From positions 1 through 16,228 of the forward strand of contig DAOUTX010000005.1 in NCBI GenBank assembly GCA_030668465.1: 16,228 nt of DNA, written 5' to 3'. Positions 6,956 through 13,929 of this stretch are shown piece after piece. The stretch is from Atribacterota bacterium. Lineage in GTDB: Bacteria; Atribacterota; Phoenicimicrobiia; Phoenicimicrobiales; Phoenicimicrobiaceae. Below the pieces are notes generated by a model. That model saw nothing but the letters and a program-made list of their open reading frames with translations. It did no database searches and was not told the DNA's origin. Position numbers and translations under genes: made by a program. The number at the start of each line of letters is the position of its first letter. The stretch's first letter is position 1.

Positions 6956-6984
6956 ATTAGAATATCTTATGTCTATCCAATCAA
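6956..6984 (-). promoter_or_regulatory. Candidate promoter for the cdaA operon
   Basis: The minus strand has TTGATT (6979-6984), a 17-base spacer and TCTAAT (6956-6961). The -10 matches 5 of 6 and the -35 matches 4 of 6. It would give a leader of roughly 100 nt before the GTG of cdaA. Other weaker pairs exist nearer the gene. Confidence 0.4.
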
Positions 6985-6986
6985 GG

Positions 6987-7014
6987 AAAATATTTTATAA
7001 AGATAAAATATTTT
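6987..7014. terminator. Perfect AT-only inverted repeat, possible terminator of argF
   Basis: AAAATATTTTAT (6987-6998) and ATAAAATATTTT (7003-7014) form a 12-bp perfect stem with a 4-nt loop. It lies downstream of argF beyond a dispersed repeat and just upstream of the cdaA promoter candidate. The stem ends in TTTT but no longer U-tract follows, so a terminator role is uncertain. Confidence 0.35.
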
Positions 7015-7060
7015 TCTTATTACTAATTATAAAATTATTTCGTCTTTTAATCAAATCTAA

Positions 7061-7349
7061 TTAGTCGTTAGTATTTAATTAGCGTATAGCATACAGCGGG
7101 TAGCGTATAGGCGCGGGGAACAATTGCGGGAAAACAATATGCTAAAGATGCGAAAACATCCCCCAGTCTTCCCGTAGAACAGGCGTCTCGCCTGTCTATG
7201 AAAAAAAAGGGGCGTATGGCGCACGATACGCTTTGAGTTTCCTATAAACTTGCAACTTGTAACTCGAAATCTAGAACTTACAACTTGTTGCTAATTACTA
7301 ATAACTCATTACTGTATTTATTTACCAAATACTATTCACTAACGGCTAA
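7061..7349 (+). mobile_element. TTAGTCGTTAG-type dispersed element, complete copy with 5-bp flanking duplication
   Basis: A 289-bp non-coding unit begins TTAGTCGTTAG (7061-7071) and ends CTAACGGCTAA (7339-7349), inverted with one difference. It is flanked on both sides by TCTAA (7056-7060 and 7350-7354), as expected of a target-site duplication. Inside, in order: GCGTATAGCATACAGCGGG words; GCGGGGAACAATTGCGG; CATCCCCCAGTCTTCCCG; the palindrome ACAGGCGTCTCGCCTGT (7179-7195); a CTTTGAG...CTATAAACTTGCAACTTG block; and CAAATACTATTCACTAACGG. The element ends 11 nt after the argF stop. The first 27 bases and most of the interior match the inverted copy at 14850-15099. No ORF is visible. A MITE-like transposable element is the simplest reading. 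Confidence 0.75.
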
Positions 7350-7360
7350 TCTAATTATAT

Positions 7361-8293
7361 TTATAATAGTAAAGCTAAGACGCCTTTTTGAGCATGTAAT
7401 CTATTTTCTGCCTGATCAATTACTACAGAATGGGGGCCATCTATAACTTCATCAGTTATCTCTTCCCCGCGATGAGCAGGCAGGCAATGTAATATTATTA
7501 CATCATCTTTTGCTCTGTTTACTAAATCTTGATTTATTTGATAAGATTTAAACACATCTTTTCTAAGTTCACTCTCTTTTTCAAATCCCATGCTGGTCCA
7601 GACATCGGTATAGATAATATCAGCCCCATCTACAGCTTCTTTCGGATCTTGGATAAATTCTATTCTGCTGTTTATTTTTTTAGCATCCTCTTTAGCCAGA
7701 TTTACAATCTCTTCCTTCGGCTCGTAACCAGGGGGGATAGCTAAAACAATGTCCATCCCTACCTTAACTGCTCCAAATATTAAGGAATGTGCCACATTAT
7801 TACCATCACCAATATAAGCTAATTTAAGATTAGATAATCTATCTTTCTTTTCTTTAACAGTTAACAGATCGCCTAAAACTTGACAGGGGTGTAAAAGGTT
7901 AGATAATCCATTAATAACTGGAACTGATGAATACTTGGCTAATTCTAACATTATTCCATGACTGAAAGTTCGGGCCATAATCCCGTTTACATAACGAGAC
8001 AATACTCGGGAAATGTCTTTAGTTGCTTCTCTTTGTCCTAATTTTATATCATCGGGGCTTAAGTAAATTGCTTGCCCACCTAATTGAATCATTCCTGTTT
8101 CAAAAGATACTCTGGTTCTTAAAGAAGGTTTTTGAAAAATCATTCCTAAAACTTTCCCCTTTAAAATAGATTGTTCCTCATGAGAATAATGCCTCAATTT
8201 TATAATCTCAGCAGTTTCTAATATTTGAGTAACCTCTTCCCTGCTCAAATCATTAATGGATACCAAATTTTTTCCTTTCATATCTATAGCCAT
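7361..8293 (-). CDS. argF: Ornithine carbamoyltransferase
   Basis: Joins carbamoyl phosphate and L-ornithine to give citrulline, in arginine synthesis or, reversed, in arginine breakdown. The 310 residues match the family. The carbamoyl-phosphate motif SLRTR is at 57-61 (in FQKPSLRTRVSFE), HPCQ at 135-138, the ornithine loop D-x-x-x-SMG at 230-236, and the catalytic Cys motif HCLP at 269-272. These residues separate it from aspartate and putrescine carbamoyltransferases. The ATG shares a base with the stop of the upstream racemase gene (TAATG), with AAGGAG 8 nt upstream. The sequence does not tell the anabolic from the catabolic form. No argR, carA or arc genes are in the window. Confidence 0.95.
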   Translation of the reverse strand: MAIDMKGKNLVSINDLSREEVTQILETAEIIKLRHYSHEEQSILKGKVLGMIFQKPSLRTRVSFETGMIQLGGQAIYLSPDDIKLGQREATKDISRVLSRYVNGIMARTFSHGIMLELAKYSSVPVINGLSNLLHPCQVLGDLLTVKEKKDRLSNLKLAYIGDGNNVAHSLIFGAVKVGMDIVLAIPPGYEPKEEIVNLAKEDAKKINSRIEFIQDPKEAVDGADIIYTDVWTSMGFEKESELRKDVFKSYQINQDLVNRAKDDVIILHCLPAHRGEEITDEVIDGPHSVVIDQAENRLHAQKGVLALLL

Positions 8294-9378
8294 TATTTTT
8301 TCTCCTTTCTGTGGAAATATTGATTTATATATTTTGAAGTGGTGGCAGAAAGTAAAGCGGGATAATTTAATCTAAATTTTACTTCGTCACCAACTTTTAC
8401 TTCTTCTTTAAAATCATTAATATCAATAATTAAATGATCACTACTTGCCCCTACTATATTTACTTCTTTTTTCATGGGGATCAAGCTATTAAGATGAATG
8501 TCCTGTTTCCCTATTGCTAAAATAGCTCTTTTTCTTATTCCTAAATCGTGAAAAACGGGTACCTCCCCAAAAGCATCTCGACCAATCTCTCCTTGGGGTA
8601 AAGATGGCTTCTCTTTTACTTCTATAACTTCTGCAGTTAAAATGAAAGTATCCTGATAAGTGCCCGCTATGTTGCGCAATCTTACGTCATCCTGGCCAAG
8701 TAGAATACCTATTCCTATCCTTAATTGGTTTATTTTATCAGGAATAAGGTCGTCTTCGACTAATTTCAAAACACTAGTATTACCTCCTGAAATTACCTCT
8801 AAAGTAATTCTAAAATTATTTTCTATTTCTTCTGCTAATTTCGCCAATTTGGTTAGATTTTTCCGAGTAGGCATTACTCCGCTGATACAGCAAAAATTTG
8901 CACCAATGCCTATTAATTTTACTCCCGATAATTTTTTAATTTCGCTTACTGTTTGCAAAGCTTCATCTGGGACAATTCCTTCTCTTAAGTCCCCTAAATC
9001 TATCATCAAAATTATTCTATGAAGAATTTTTTTCTTTAAAGCTTCCTGTGATAATAATTTAATTACCGAAATCTCTGAGTTTAAACTTGCATCTGCCCAA
9101 TCTAAAACTCTATCCACTTCACTTAACATAGGAATCCTTATTAACATCGTCTCTGCTTTAAGTTTAGCTTTTTTCAATCCTTTAAGGTTCTCAATTCGAG
9201 AATCACCTATAATATTTATCCCTCCGTCTATCATGGCTTGACCTACTTCTGTAATAGCACAACATCCTTTGGTTATTCCTACTACTTTAATTCCGTGTTT
9301 TGAACAAAGGGTTTTAATATTTTCTGAATTATTTCTTATCTTATCCAAATAAATATCTAATCGAGGATTTTTTTTCAT
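8293..9378 (-). CDS. orr: Ornithine racemase (alanine racemase-fold, PLP-dependent)
   Basis: Predicted to interconvert L- and D-ornithine. The 361 residues have an N-terminal PLP alpha/beta barrel with the PLP lysine at K37 in VVGITKG. Family blocks follow: DSRIENLKGL, RIPMLSEVDRVLDWADASLNSE, IILMIDLGDLREGI, SGGNTSVLKLV and LRIGIGILLGQD. A C-terminal beta domain completes it. These blocks closely resemble the ornithine racemase of amino-acid-fermenting clostridia rather than Alr or YggS. Specificity for ornithine is supported by translational coupling to ornithine carbamoyltransferase (TAATG). AAGGAAAG precedes the ATG. A TATAAT (9406-9411) lies about 30 nt upstream, next to a dispersed repeat, but without a good -35. 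Other amino-acid racemase activity cannot be excluded. Confidence 0.82.
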   Translation of the reverse strand: MKKNPRLDIYLDKIRNNSENIKTLCSKHGIKVVGITKGCCAITEVGQAMIDGGINIIGDSRIENLKGLKKAKLKAETMLIRIPMLSEVDRVLDWADASLNSEISVIKLLSQEALKKKILHRIILMIDLGDLREGIVPDEALQTVSEIKKLSGVKLIGIGANFCCISGVMPTRKNLTKLAKLAEEIENNFRITLEVISGGNTSVLKLVEDDLIPDKINQLRIGIGILLGQDDVRLRNIAGTYQDTFILTAEVIEVKEKPSLPQGEIGRDAFGEVPVFHDLGIRKRAILAIGKQDIHLNSLIPMKKEVNIVGASSDHLIIDINDFKEEVKVGDEVKFRLNYPALLSATTSKYINQYFHRKEKK

Positions 9379-9420
9379 TATTTCTTTCCTTAAAAAGGGA
9401 AAATAATTATAAAAGATAAA

Positions 9421-9685
9421 TTAGTCGTTAGCGAATAAATATAGCGTATAGCGTACAGCGTTTAGCGTATAGGTGCGAGTAATAAGTGTAAGGAAAATAC
9501 AAAATACAAGATATATTAGTCGTTAGTTTTAAATACAGTTTATTACAAGTGAGTATGATAATACAATCTCTACGCACTTTGGGTTTTTTATAAACTGGCA
9601 ACTTGTAACTTAAAACCTATAAATTATTCATCATTCATGTATCTTATTTACTAAATACTATTCACTTTATACTAAATACTAATTA
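9421..9685 (+). mobile_element. TTAGTCGTTAG-type dispersed element, diverged copy
   Basis: Begins TTAGTCGTTAGCGAATA at 9421, followed by ATAGCGTATAGCGTACAGCG words. An internal second TTAGTCGTTAG lies at 9516-9526. Then come ACGCACTTTGGG, TATAAACTGGCAACTTG and an end, TTTACTAAATACTATTCAC...ACTAATTA (to 9685). The order of blocks matches the copy at 7061-7349, but the central palindrome is missing and the interior is shortened. The inner copy of the end suggests nested insertion or a rearrangement. It lies between the rpsI terminator and orr. No coding content. Confidence 0.6.
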
Positions 9686-9761
9686 GGGTTTACGGAAAAA
9701 AATTCCTATGTGATTAAATTAAACCAAGAATAAAGTTTGTGTAATTTTCAGATAAAAAACT

Positions 9762-9808
9762 AAAAAAAAGAGAAAGGCACCTTATTCTTTGGTTAACCTT
9801 TCTCTTTT
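9762..9808 (-). terminator. Intrinsic terminator of rplM-rpsI
   Basis: On the minus strand AAAAGAGAAAGG (9797-9808) pairs perfectly over 12 bp with CCTTTCTCTTTT (9766-9777). It runs into an eight-U tract (A-run 9762-9769). It starts 18 nt after the rpsI stop. The loop contains a GGTTAACC palindrome. Confidence 0.92.
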
Positions 9809-9825
9809 CAAAGATGTAAAAAAAA

Positions 9826-10218
9826 TTATCTTTTAGAAAATTGGAATCTTGCCCGAGCGCCTTTTTGACCATATTTTTTTCTTTCTTTCATCCTTGCATC
9901 CCGAGTTAATAAACCTTCTTTTTTTAAGATTAAGCGCAAAGCAGGATCATATTGAAGAAGTGCTCTCGCAATTCCATGTTGTATCGCCCCTGCTTGGCCA
10001 GTAATGCCCCCTCCTTCTACTTTAGCAAAAACATCTAATTCATTCTTTTTATTTACTAATTCCAAAGGCTTTTCTACTACATTCGATAAAGATTCTCGTC
10101 CAAAATAATTATCCAATGTTCTTTTGTTAATTTTTATACTACCTTTGCCAGGGACTAACCATACTCTGGCAATTGAGGATTTTCTTCTTCCAGTGCCGTA
10201 GCTTTTTGTCTGTGACAA
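9826..10218 (-). CDS. rpsI: Ribosomal protein S9 (uS9)
   Basis: Small-subunit protein whose C-terminal tail reaches the P-site tRNA. The 130 residues are the usual size. YGTGRRKSSIARVWL is near the start, then GGGITGQAGAIQHGIARAL, LLTRDARMKERKKYGQKGARARFQFSKR and the universally conserved SKR end. The start is TTG (10216-10218), with AAGGAGG 8 nt upstream. That positions it better than any ATG, since no ATG is available near the N-terminus. The gap to the rplM stop is 23 nt. A strong terminator follows. Confidence 0.97.
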   Translation of the reverse strand: MSQTKSYGTGRRKSSIARVWLVPGKGSIKINKRTLDNYFGRESLSNVVEKPLELVNKKNELDVFAKVEGGGITGQAGAIQHGIARALLQYDPALRLILKKEGLLTRDARMKERKKYGQKGARARFQFSKR

Positions 10219-10241
10219 GTATTTAACCTCCTTCTTCGTGC

Positions 10242-10667
10242 TTAGTTAATATTTTCTAATTTTTGAGCTTGATGAGGGTGTTCATTCCCTTTGTAAATCT
10301 TTAATTTTTTAATCATTGCTCTACCTAATTTAGTATGAGGGATCATACCTTGAACTGCTTTTTTCACCACTAATTCTGGTTTTTTCTTTAATAATGTTTC
10401 CAGAGTAACGCTTTTTAAGCCTCCTGGATAAGAGGTATGATACCTGTATATTTTCCCTTTGAGTTTATCTCCGGTCACTTTTATCTTTTCAGCATTTATA
10501 ACCACTACATAATCACCCAAATCCATAGATGGTGTATAGGTTGGTTTATTCTTTCCTCTTAATATTGTAGCTATCTGAGTAGCTAATCTCCCCAATATTT
10601 CTCCTTCTGCGTCAATTAGATACCATTTTCTGTCAATATCTTTTGCTTTTGCACTGTAGGTTTTCAC
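10242..10667 (-). CDS. rplM: Ribosomal protein L13 (uL13)
   Basis: Early-assembly large-subunit protein. The 141 residues carry the family signature WYLIDAEGEILGRLATQIATILRGKNKPTYTPSMDLGDYVVVINAEKIKVTG in the first half and AVQGMIPHTKLGRAMIKKLKIYKGNEHPH near the end. The start is GTG (10665-10667), with GGGAGG 6 nt upstream. It is first in a two-gene operon with rpsI and has a consensus promoter about 110 nt upstream. The leader contains a TCACATGTGA palindrome (10692-10701) but nothing that I can match to a known L13 leader structure. Confidence 0.97.
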   Translation of the reverse strand: MKTYSAKAKDIDRKWYLIDAEGEILGRLATQIATILRGKNKPTYTPSMDLGDYVVVINAEKIKVTGDKLKGKIYRYHTSYPGGLKSVTLETLLKKKPELVVKKAVQGMIPHTKLGRAMIKKLKIYKGNEHPHQAQKLENIN

Positions 10668-10775
10668 TATGTTCCTCCCTGGCTAAAAATTTCACATGTG
10701 ATTTGTTTTTAATAAATAAAATAAATATCGATTCACCTTAAAATACTTTTCTTTTATTAGAAAATAACATAATAA

Positions 10776-10804
10776 ATTGTAATATAATCAAGCGATGATG
10801 TCAA
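10776..10804 (-). promoter_or_regulatory. Consensus sigma-A promoter of rplM-rpsI
   Basis: The minus strand reads TTGACA (10799-10804), exactly 17 bases, then TACAAT (10776-10781): 6 of 6 and 5 of 6 matches. It yields a leader of roughly 100 nt. The -35 box lies only 4 bp from the end of the repeat unit at 10809-11034. Confidence 0.85.
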
Positions 10805-10808
10805 GCAA

Positions 10809-11034
10809 TAATTAGTATTTAGTGAATAGTGAATATTATTTAGTAAATAAACTACAGTAACAAGCCATGTGTTATTAGTAATAAGTCACAGGTTTCAGGT
10901 TTCGAGTTATAAGTTGCAAATTTATAGAAAGCTCAAAGCGTGTAGGGGTTTTATTATTGTACGCCCTTTTAATGAACCGTAAACTGTAAACCGATAACTG
11001 AAAACCGTCAACTTGCATTTAATACTAACGACTA
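10809..11034 (-). mobile_element. TTAGTCGTTAG-type dispersed element, chimeric copy
   Basis: Read on the minus strand it starts TAGTCGTTAGTATTAAAT (11034 downwards) and ends TTTACTAAATAATATTCAC...AATACTAATTA (10809). The half near 10809 matches the copy at 7061-7349: ACGCTTTGAG, CTATAAATTTGCAACTTATAACTCG, ACTAATAAC, and a TTTATTTACTAAAT end. The half near truA has a different filler made of CGGTTTTCAGTTATCGGTTTAC-like words and lacks the CAGGCG palindrome. It fills nearly the whole truA-rplM gap. It begins at the truA stop codon and ends 4 bp short of the rplM -35 box. Confidence 0.65.
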
Positions 11035-11035
11035 G

Positions 11036-11782
11036 TTAGTAATTTACTTTCATTAAAAATAGTCCTTTGGCGGGGACAGTTTTACCTGCTATTTTTCTAT
11101 TTTTAGCTTCCAATATCTTCTTTACCCCCAAATAATTTATCTTCTCCTTACCTACTTCCAAGAGAGTACCAACAATGGTGCGAACCATCTTATACAAAAA
11201 AGCATCGGCCTCAAGATGAAAACAAAATAGATTTCCTTCCCTGGTTATGTTTATATCTTTAATGGTCCTTTCACAATTTCTAATTCTACTCCCCGAACAG
11301 GCAAAAGATGTAAAATTATGTTTTCCATGTAAAAATTTACTGGCTTTTTTCATCTCTTCTAAATTTATCTTCTTGTAAACACAGTATACATAATTTCTTA
11401 GAAAAATAGACAGATAATTATTGTTCAGATTAGAATTTAAAACATAATAATGATAAATTTTACTAATCGCACTATGGCGGGCATGAAAATTAACATCTAC
11501 TATTTCTGCTTTTTTAATCCTGATATCTAAGGGTAGCATACGGTTTAGAATCAAAGGTAATTCCATCCAGGGAATAGAACTGTTAGTTTTAAAATTTGCC
11601 ACCTGCCCCAAGGCATGTACGCCTGCGTCAGTCCTTCCAGAACCGTTAAGAGTTATCTTTTCCTGGGTAATCTGGGTTATTTTTTCTTCCAAAATTCCCT
11701 GGACACTTAAAAGGTTTTTTTGTTTTTGCCATCCATAATACCGGGTTCCCTCATATTCTATGGTAAGCTTTATGTTAATCAT
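11036..11782 (-). CDS. truA: tRNA pseudouridine synthase A (positions 38-40)
   Basis: Isomerises uridines 38-40 in the anticodon arm of tRNAs. The 248 residues match the family. The catalytic Asp52 lies in GSGRTDAGVHALGQ, preceded by YEGTRYYGWQKQ and followed by MLPLDIRIKKA, FHARHSAISKIYHYYV and FLYKMVRTIVGTLLEVG. ATG 11780-11782 has only a weak ribosome binding site (AAAGTGA). The stop TAA (11036-11038) directly abuts a repeat end reading CTAGTCGTTAG. The frame closes normally at MKVNY, so the protein is probably intact. In Bacillota truA follows ecfT closely; here 430 bp of repeat-rich DNA separates them. Confidence 0.97.
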   Translation of the reverse strand: MINIKLTIEYEGTRYYGWQKQKNLLSVQGILEEKITQITQEKITLNGSGRTDAGVHALGQVANFKTNSSIPWMELPLILNRMLPLDIRIKKAEIVDVNFHARHSAISKIYHYYVLNSNLNNNYLSIFLRNYVYCVYKKINLEEMKKASKFLHGKHNFTSFACSGSRIRNCERTIKDINITREGNLFCFHLEADAFLYKMVRTIVGTLLEVGKEKINYLGVKKILEAKNRKIAGKTVPAKGLFLMKVNY

Positions 11783-11874
11783 TTTTTCACTTTCTAATAT
11801 ATCTCATTATATTTATAATTTAGCAAATAGAAATATAATTTGTCATCCTAGTTAAGCTAAAACTTAAAGCTAGA

Positions 11875-11918
11875 AAGGGGGAAACATAATTTAAAACTCA
11901 AAACTTATTTTCCCCCTT
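11875..11918. terminator. GC-containing hairpin downstream of ecfT, possible terminator
   Basis: AAGGGGGAAA (11875-11884) and TTTCCCCCTT (11909-11918) form a perfect 10-bp stem with a 24-nt loop. It overlaps the 3' end of the S23 remnant. Neither side has a strong U-tract (minus side TTTCTAG). It may end the ecf transcript or be a relic of the S23 unit. From here to truA (11783-11874) nothing else is recognisable. Confidence 0.4.
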
Positions 11919-12077
11919 GAGAGTTAATATACTTGAACCTAATATTTTTGCTAATTTCTTAGTTTCCTTTAAAAGATATTCTATTTGTTTGTTATTTATT
12001 TTCTTAGTTTCCTTTAGTAAACTAAGCCATTATGCATTTTCGATGAAAGATTTAAGAGAATAATTAAAAACAGTTCT
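11898..12077 (-). pseudogene. Remnant of a second S23/four-helix-bundle protein gene
   Basis: One minus-strand frame gives about 15 residues including FNYSLKSFIENA, an in-frame TAA (12030-12032), then WLSLLKETKKINNKQIEYLL and KETKKLAKILGSSILTLKG, ending at TGA 11898-11900. This matches the C-terminal half of PF05635 proteins, where a helix ending in (Y/W)WLxLLKET is followed by LLKExxxLxKILxSSIxTLK. The stop probably replaced a Tyr codon (TAT to TAA). The N-terminal half is absent; a stop at 12078-12080 and AT-rich words replace it. A 17-bp direct repeat (TTTCTTAGTTTCCTTTA) lies within it. It is unlikely to be translated. Confidence 0.65.
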
Positions 12078-12120
12078 TTAATTTCAAGTTTTGAGCTATG
12101 GTTTTGTGCTTTGCGCTTTC

Positions 12121-12212
12121 TTAACCAGTTAACCAGGTAACCAACTAACTAGTTTTACACGCTCCACGCTATCTTTCTACGCGCGCTACGCAATGCTTGA
12201 TATACGATATTA
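12121..12212. repeat. Intergenic word repeat: TAACCAGTTAACCAGGTAACC plus GATATACGATAT
   Basis: The cluster holds near-tandem AACCAG/TAACCA words (12121-12152), then ACACGCTCCACGCTA and GCGCGCTACGCAATGC words, and ends GATATACGATAT next to the ecfT stop. It uses the same two end words as 2899-3012, next to the glmM stop. No coding content. Confidence 0.6.
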
Positions 12213-12214
12213 AT

Positions 12215-13012
12215 TTAAAACATTATACTCGCCATAACAGTAACAATAATAGTAAAAGCAAAAGTTAAGATATCAGCTTTTTTGATTTTCAGTTCCCTAT
12301 AATGAGTCCTACCTTCTCCCCCTCTATAACATTTAGCTTCCATAGCAATGGCTAATTCATCAGCACGCCGAAATGCATTAACAAACAAGGGTATTAAAAT
12401 AGGAATTAAATTTTTTGCTCTGTTAAAAATATTTCCGCTTTCAAAATCTGCCCCTCGAGATATTTGAGCTTTCATTATTTTTTCTGTCTCTTCCAATAAA
12501 GTCGGAATAAATCTCAGGGCTATAGTCATCATCATGGCTATTTCGTGAGCGGGAACTCCTATAAATTTGAAAATAGCCAATAACCTTTCTATCCCGTCGG
12601 TCAAAGATATGGGAGAGGTAGCCAAGGTAAGCAGGGAAGTAGCTAAAATTAAGATAAATAATCGAAAAGAAATAAGCAGCCCTTTTACTAATCCTTCCTG
12701 AGTTATTTTTAAAAAGCCTAATTGGTAAATTACTTTCCCTTCAGTCATAAAAATATGAATTATTAGAGTAAATATAATGATAAATAATATAGGACGTAAA
12801 CCCCTGAATACAAATTTTGGGTGTACCTTAGAAATAATAATGCTAAATAGTACAAAGCTTCCTAAAATTAAATATCCTGAATATTTCGTTATTAGAAACA
12901 GGCTTACAATTATAGCCAAACAACTCAATATTTTTATTCTGGGATCCAAATTATGAATTAAAGAATCTCTTGGGATATATTGACCAAAGCTAATATTCCT
13001 TAATATTCTCAT
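12215..13012 (-). CDS. ecfT: ECF transporter transmembrane component EcfT
   Basis: Membrane scaffold that links the EcfA1/EcfA2 ATPases to interchangeable vitamin- or metal-binding S components. The 265 residues contain several hydrophobic helices near 26-44, 47-62, 73-90, 112-132 and 247-264. The cytoplasmic coupling helices carry the family signatures: AQISRG at 182-187 and AMEAKCYRGGEGRTH at 223-237. The second is usually A-R-G/C; here Lys replaces the Arg. ATG 13010-13012 follows an AGGTGGGGG sequence. It lies 50 nt after ecfA2 and is third in the ecfA1-ecfA2-ecfT operon. The substrate cannot be told because S components are encoded elsewhere. Confidence 0.95.
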   Translation of the reverse strand: MRILRNISFGQYIPRDSLIHNLDPRIKILSCLAIIVSLFLITKYSGYLILGSFVLFSIIISKVHPKFVFRGLRPILFIIIFTLIIHIFMTEGKVIYQLGFLKITQEGLVKGLLISFRLFILILATSLLTLATSPISLTDGIERLLAIFKFIGVPAHEIAMMMTIALRFIPTLLEETEKIMKAQISRGADFESGNIFNRAKNLIPILIPLFVNAFRRADELAIAMEAKCYRGGEGRTHYRELKIKKADILTFAFTIIVTVMASIMF

Positions 13013-13062
13013 CTTTCCCCCACCTTCTTGATAATCTTTTTTAAATTAGATTCTTTAAACAT

Positions 13063-13929
13063 TCATCTTTTTAGCGGTTTTTTCATTTTTTTTAACACTT
13101 CTTTTTCAGCATCATCTACAGTTAATACCCCAGTATATACCTCTTTTCCTTTTGCTTTTAATTTATGCATACACTCGGTTACCTGGGGAAGTCCTAAACC
13201 CACTTTCATTAGATCGTTAGCATGCTTCTCAAAAATTTCTTGGGGAGTACCGTCCATAATTATCTCTCCTCGATGCATCACTAAAAGACGCTTCACTGTC
13301 TCGGCAACCTTTTCCATATTGTGTGAAACTAATATCACAGTCATTCCGAAATTATAATGTATTTTTTTTATCTCAGATAATATATTATCCCTACCTTGCG
13401 GATCAAGATTAGCAGTAGGTTCATCTAAAATTAACATTTTGGGTCTGATGGACAGTATACTGGCTAAGGCGACACGACGCATCTCTCCTCCACTTAGAGA
13501 AAAAGGGGAACGTTCTACGTAGAGATTATAATCAAGGTCTACCATCTTTAAGGCTTCTCGGACTCTTTTTTCAATTTTTTCTTCTGATAAACCTAATTTT
13601 TTTGGACCAAAGGCTACTTCTTGATATATTGTTTCTTCAAATAATTGATTCTCGGGATACTGAAACACCAAACCTATTTTTTGTCTTATTAGTTTAAGAT
13701 TTACTCCTTTTTTATTTAAATCTACCCCTTCCACATAGATTTTACCAGAAGTTGGGTTAAGTAAACCGTTAAAATGTTGAATTAAAGTCGTTTTACCGCA
13801 ACCAGTATGTCCGATTAAACCAATAAATTCACCTTTATCAATCTCTAAATTAATGTCCTTTAATACTTCCGTTTCGAAGGGCATTCCTAAACTATAGGTA
13901 AAGCATATATTTTCTATATGTATAAACAT
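13063..13929 (-). CDS. ecfA2: ECF transporter ATPase EcfA2
   Basis: One of two ABC ATPases powering vitamin and metal uptake modules. In 288 residues: Walker A GHTGCGKTT at 40-48, Q-loop VFQYPENQLF with Gln90, signature LSGGEMRR at 145-152, Walker B MLILDEP with Glu170, D-loop NLDPQGR, and switch His203. The ENQLFEETIYQEVAFGP segment is typical of EcfA2. The extra C-terminal segment after about residue 225 is the A-subunit dimerisation region. ATG 13927-13929 lies inside the last codons of ecfA1 (16-nt overlap), with GGTGG 7 nt upstream. This suggests coupled translation. All catalytic residues are present. Confidence 0.96.
   Translation of the reverse strand: MFIHIENICFTYSLGMPFETEVLKDINLEIDKGEFIGLIGHTGCGKTTLIQHFNGLLNPTSGKIYVEGVDLNKKGVNLKLIRQKIGLVFQYPENQLFEETIYQEVAFGPKKLGLSEEKIEKRVREALKMVDLDYNLYVERSPFSLSGGEMRRVALASILSIRPKMLILDEPTANLDPQGRDNILSEIKKIHYNFGMTVILVSHNMEKVAETVKRLLVMHRGEIIMDGTPQEIFEKHANDLMKVGLGLPQVTECMHKLKAKGKEVYTGVLTVDDAEKEVLKKMKKPLKR

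Noticed and set aside
7179..7195. CAGGCG palindrome as an argF intrinsic terminator
   Set aside because: On the minus strand the T-run lies upstream of the hairpin, not downstream, so it does not fit a terminator for argF.
10668..10775. Ribosomal-protein L13 leader (autoregulatory RNA)
   Set aside because: The leader length is plausible, but I could not fold a structure resembling the known L13 leader; only a short palindrome TCACATGTGA is visible.
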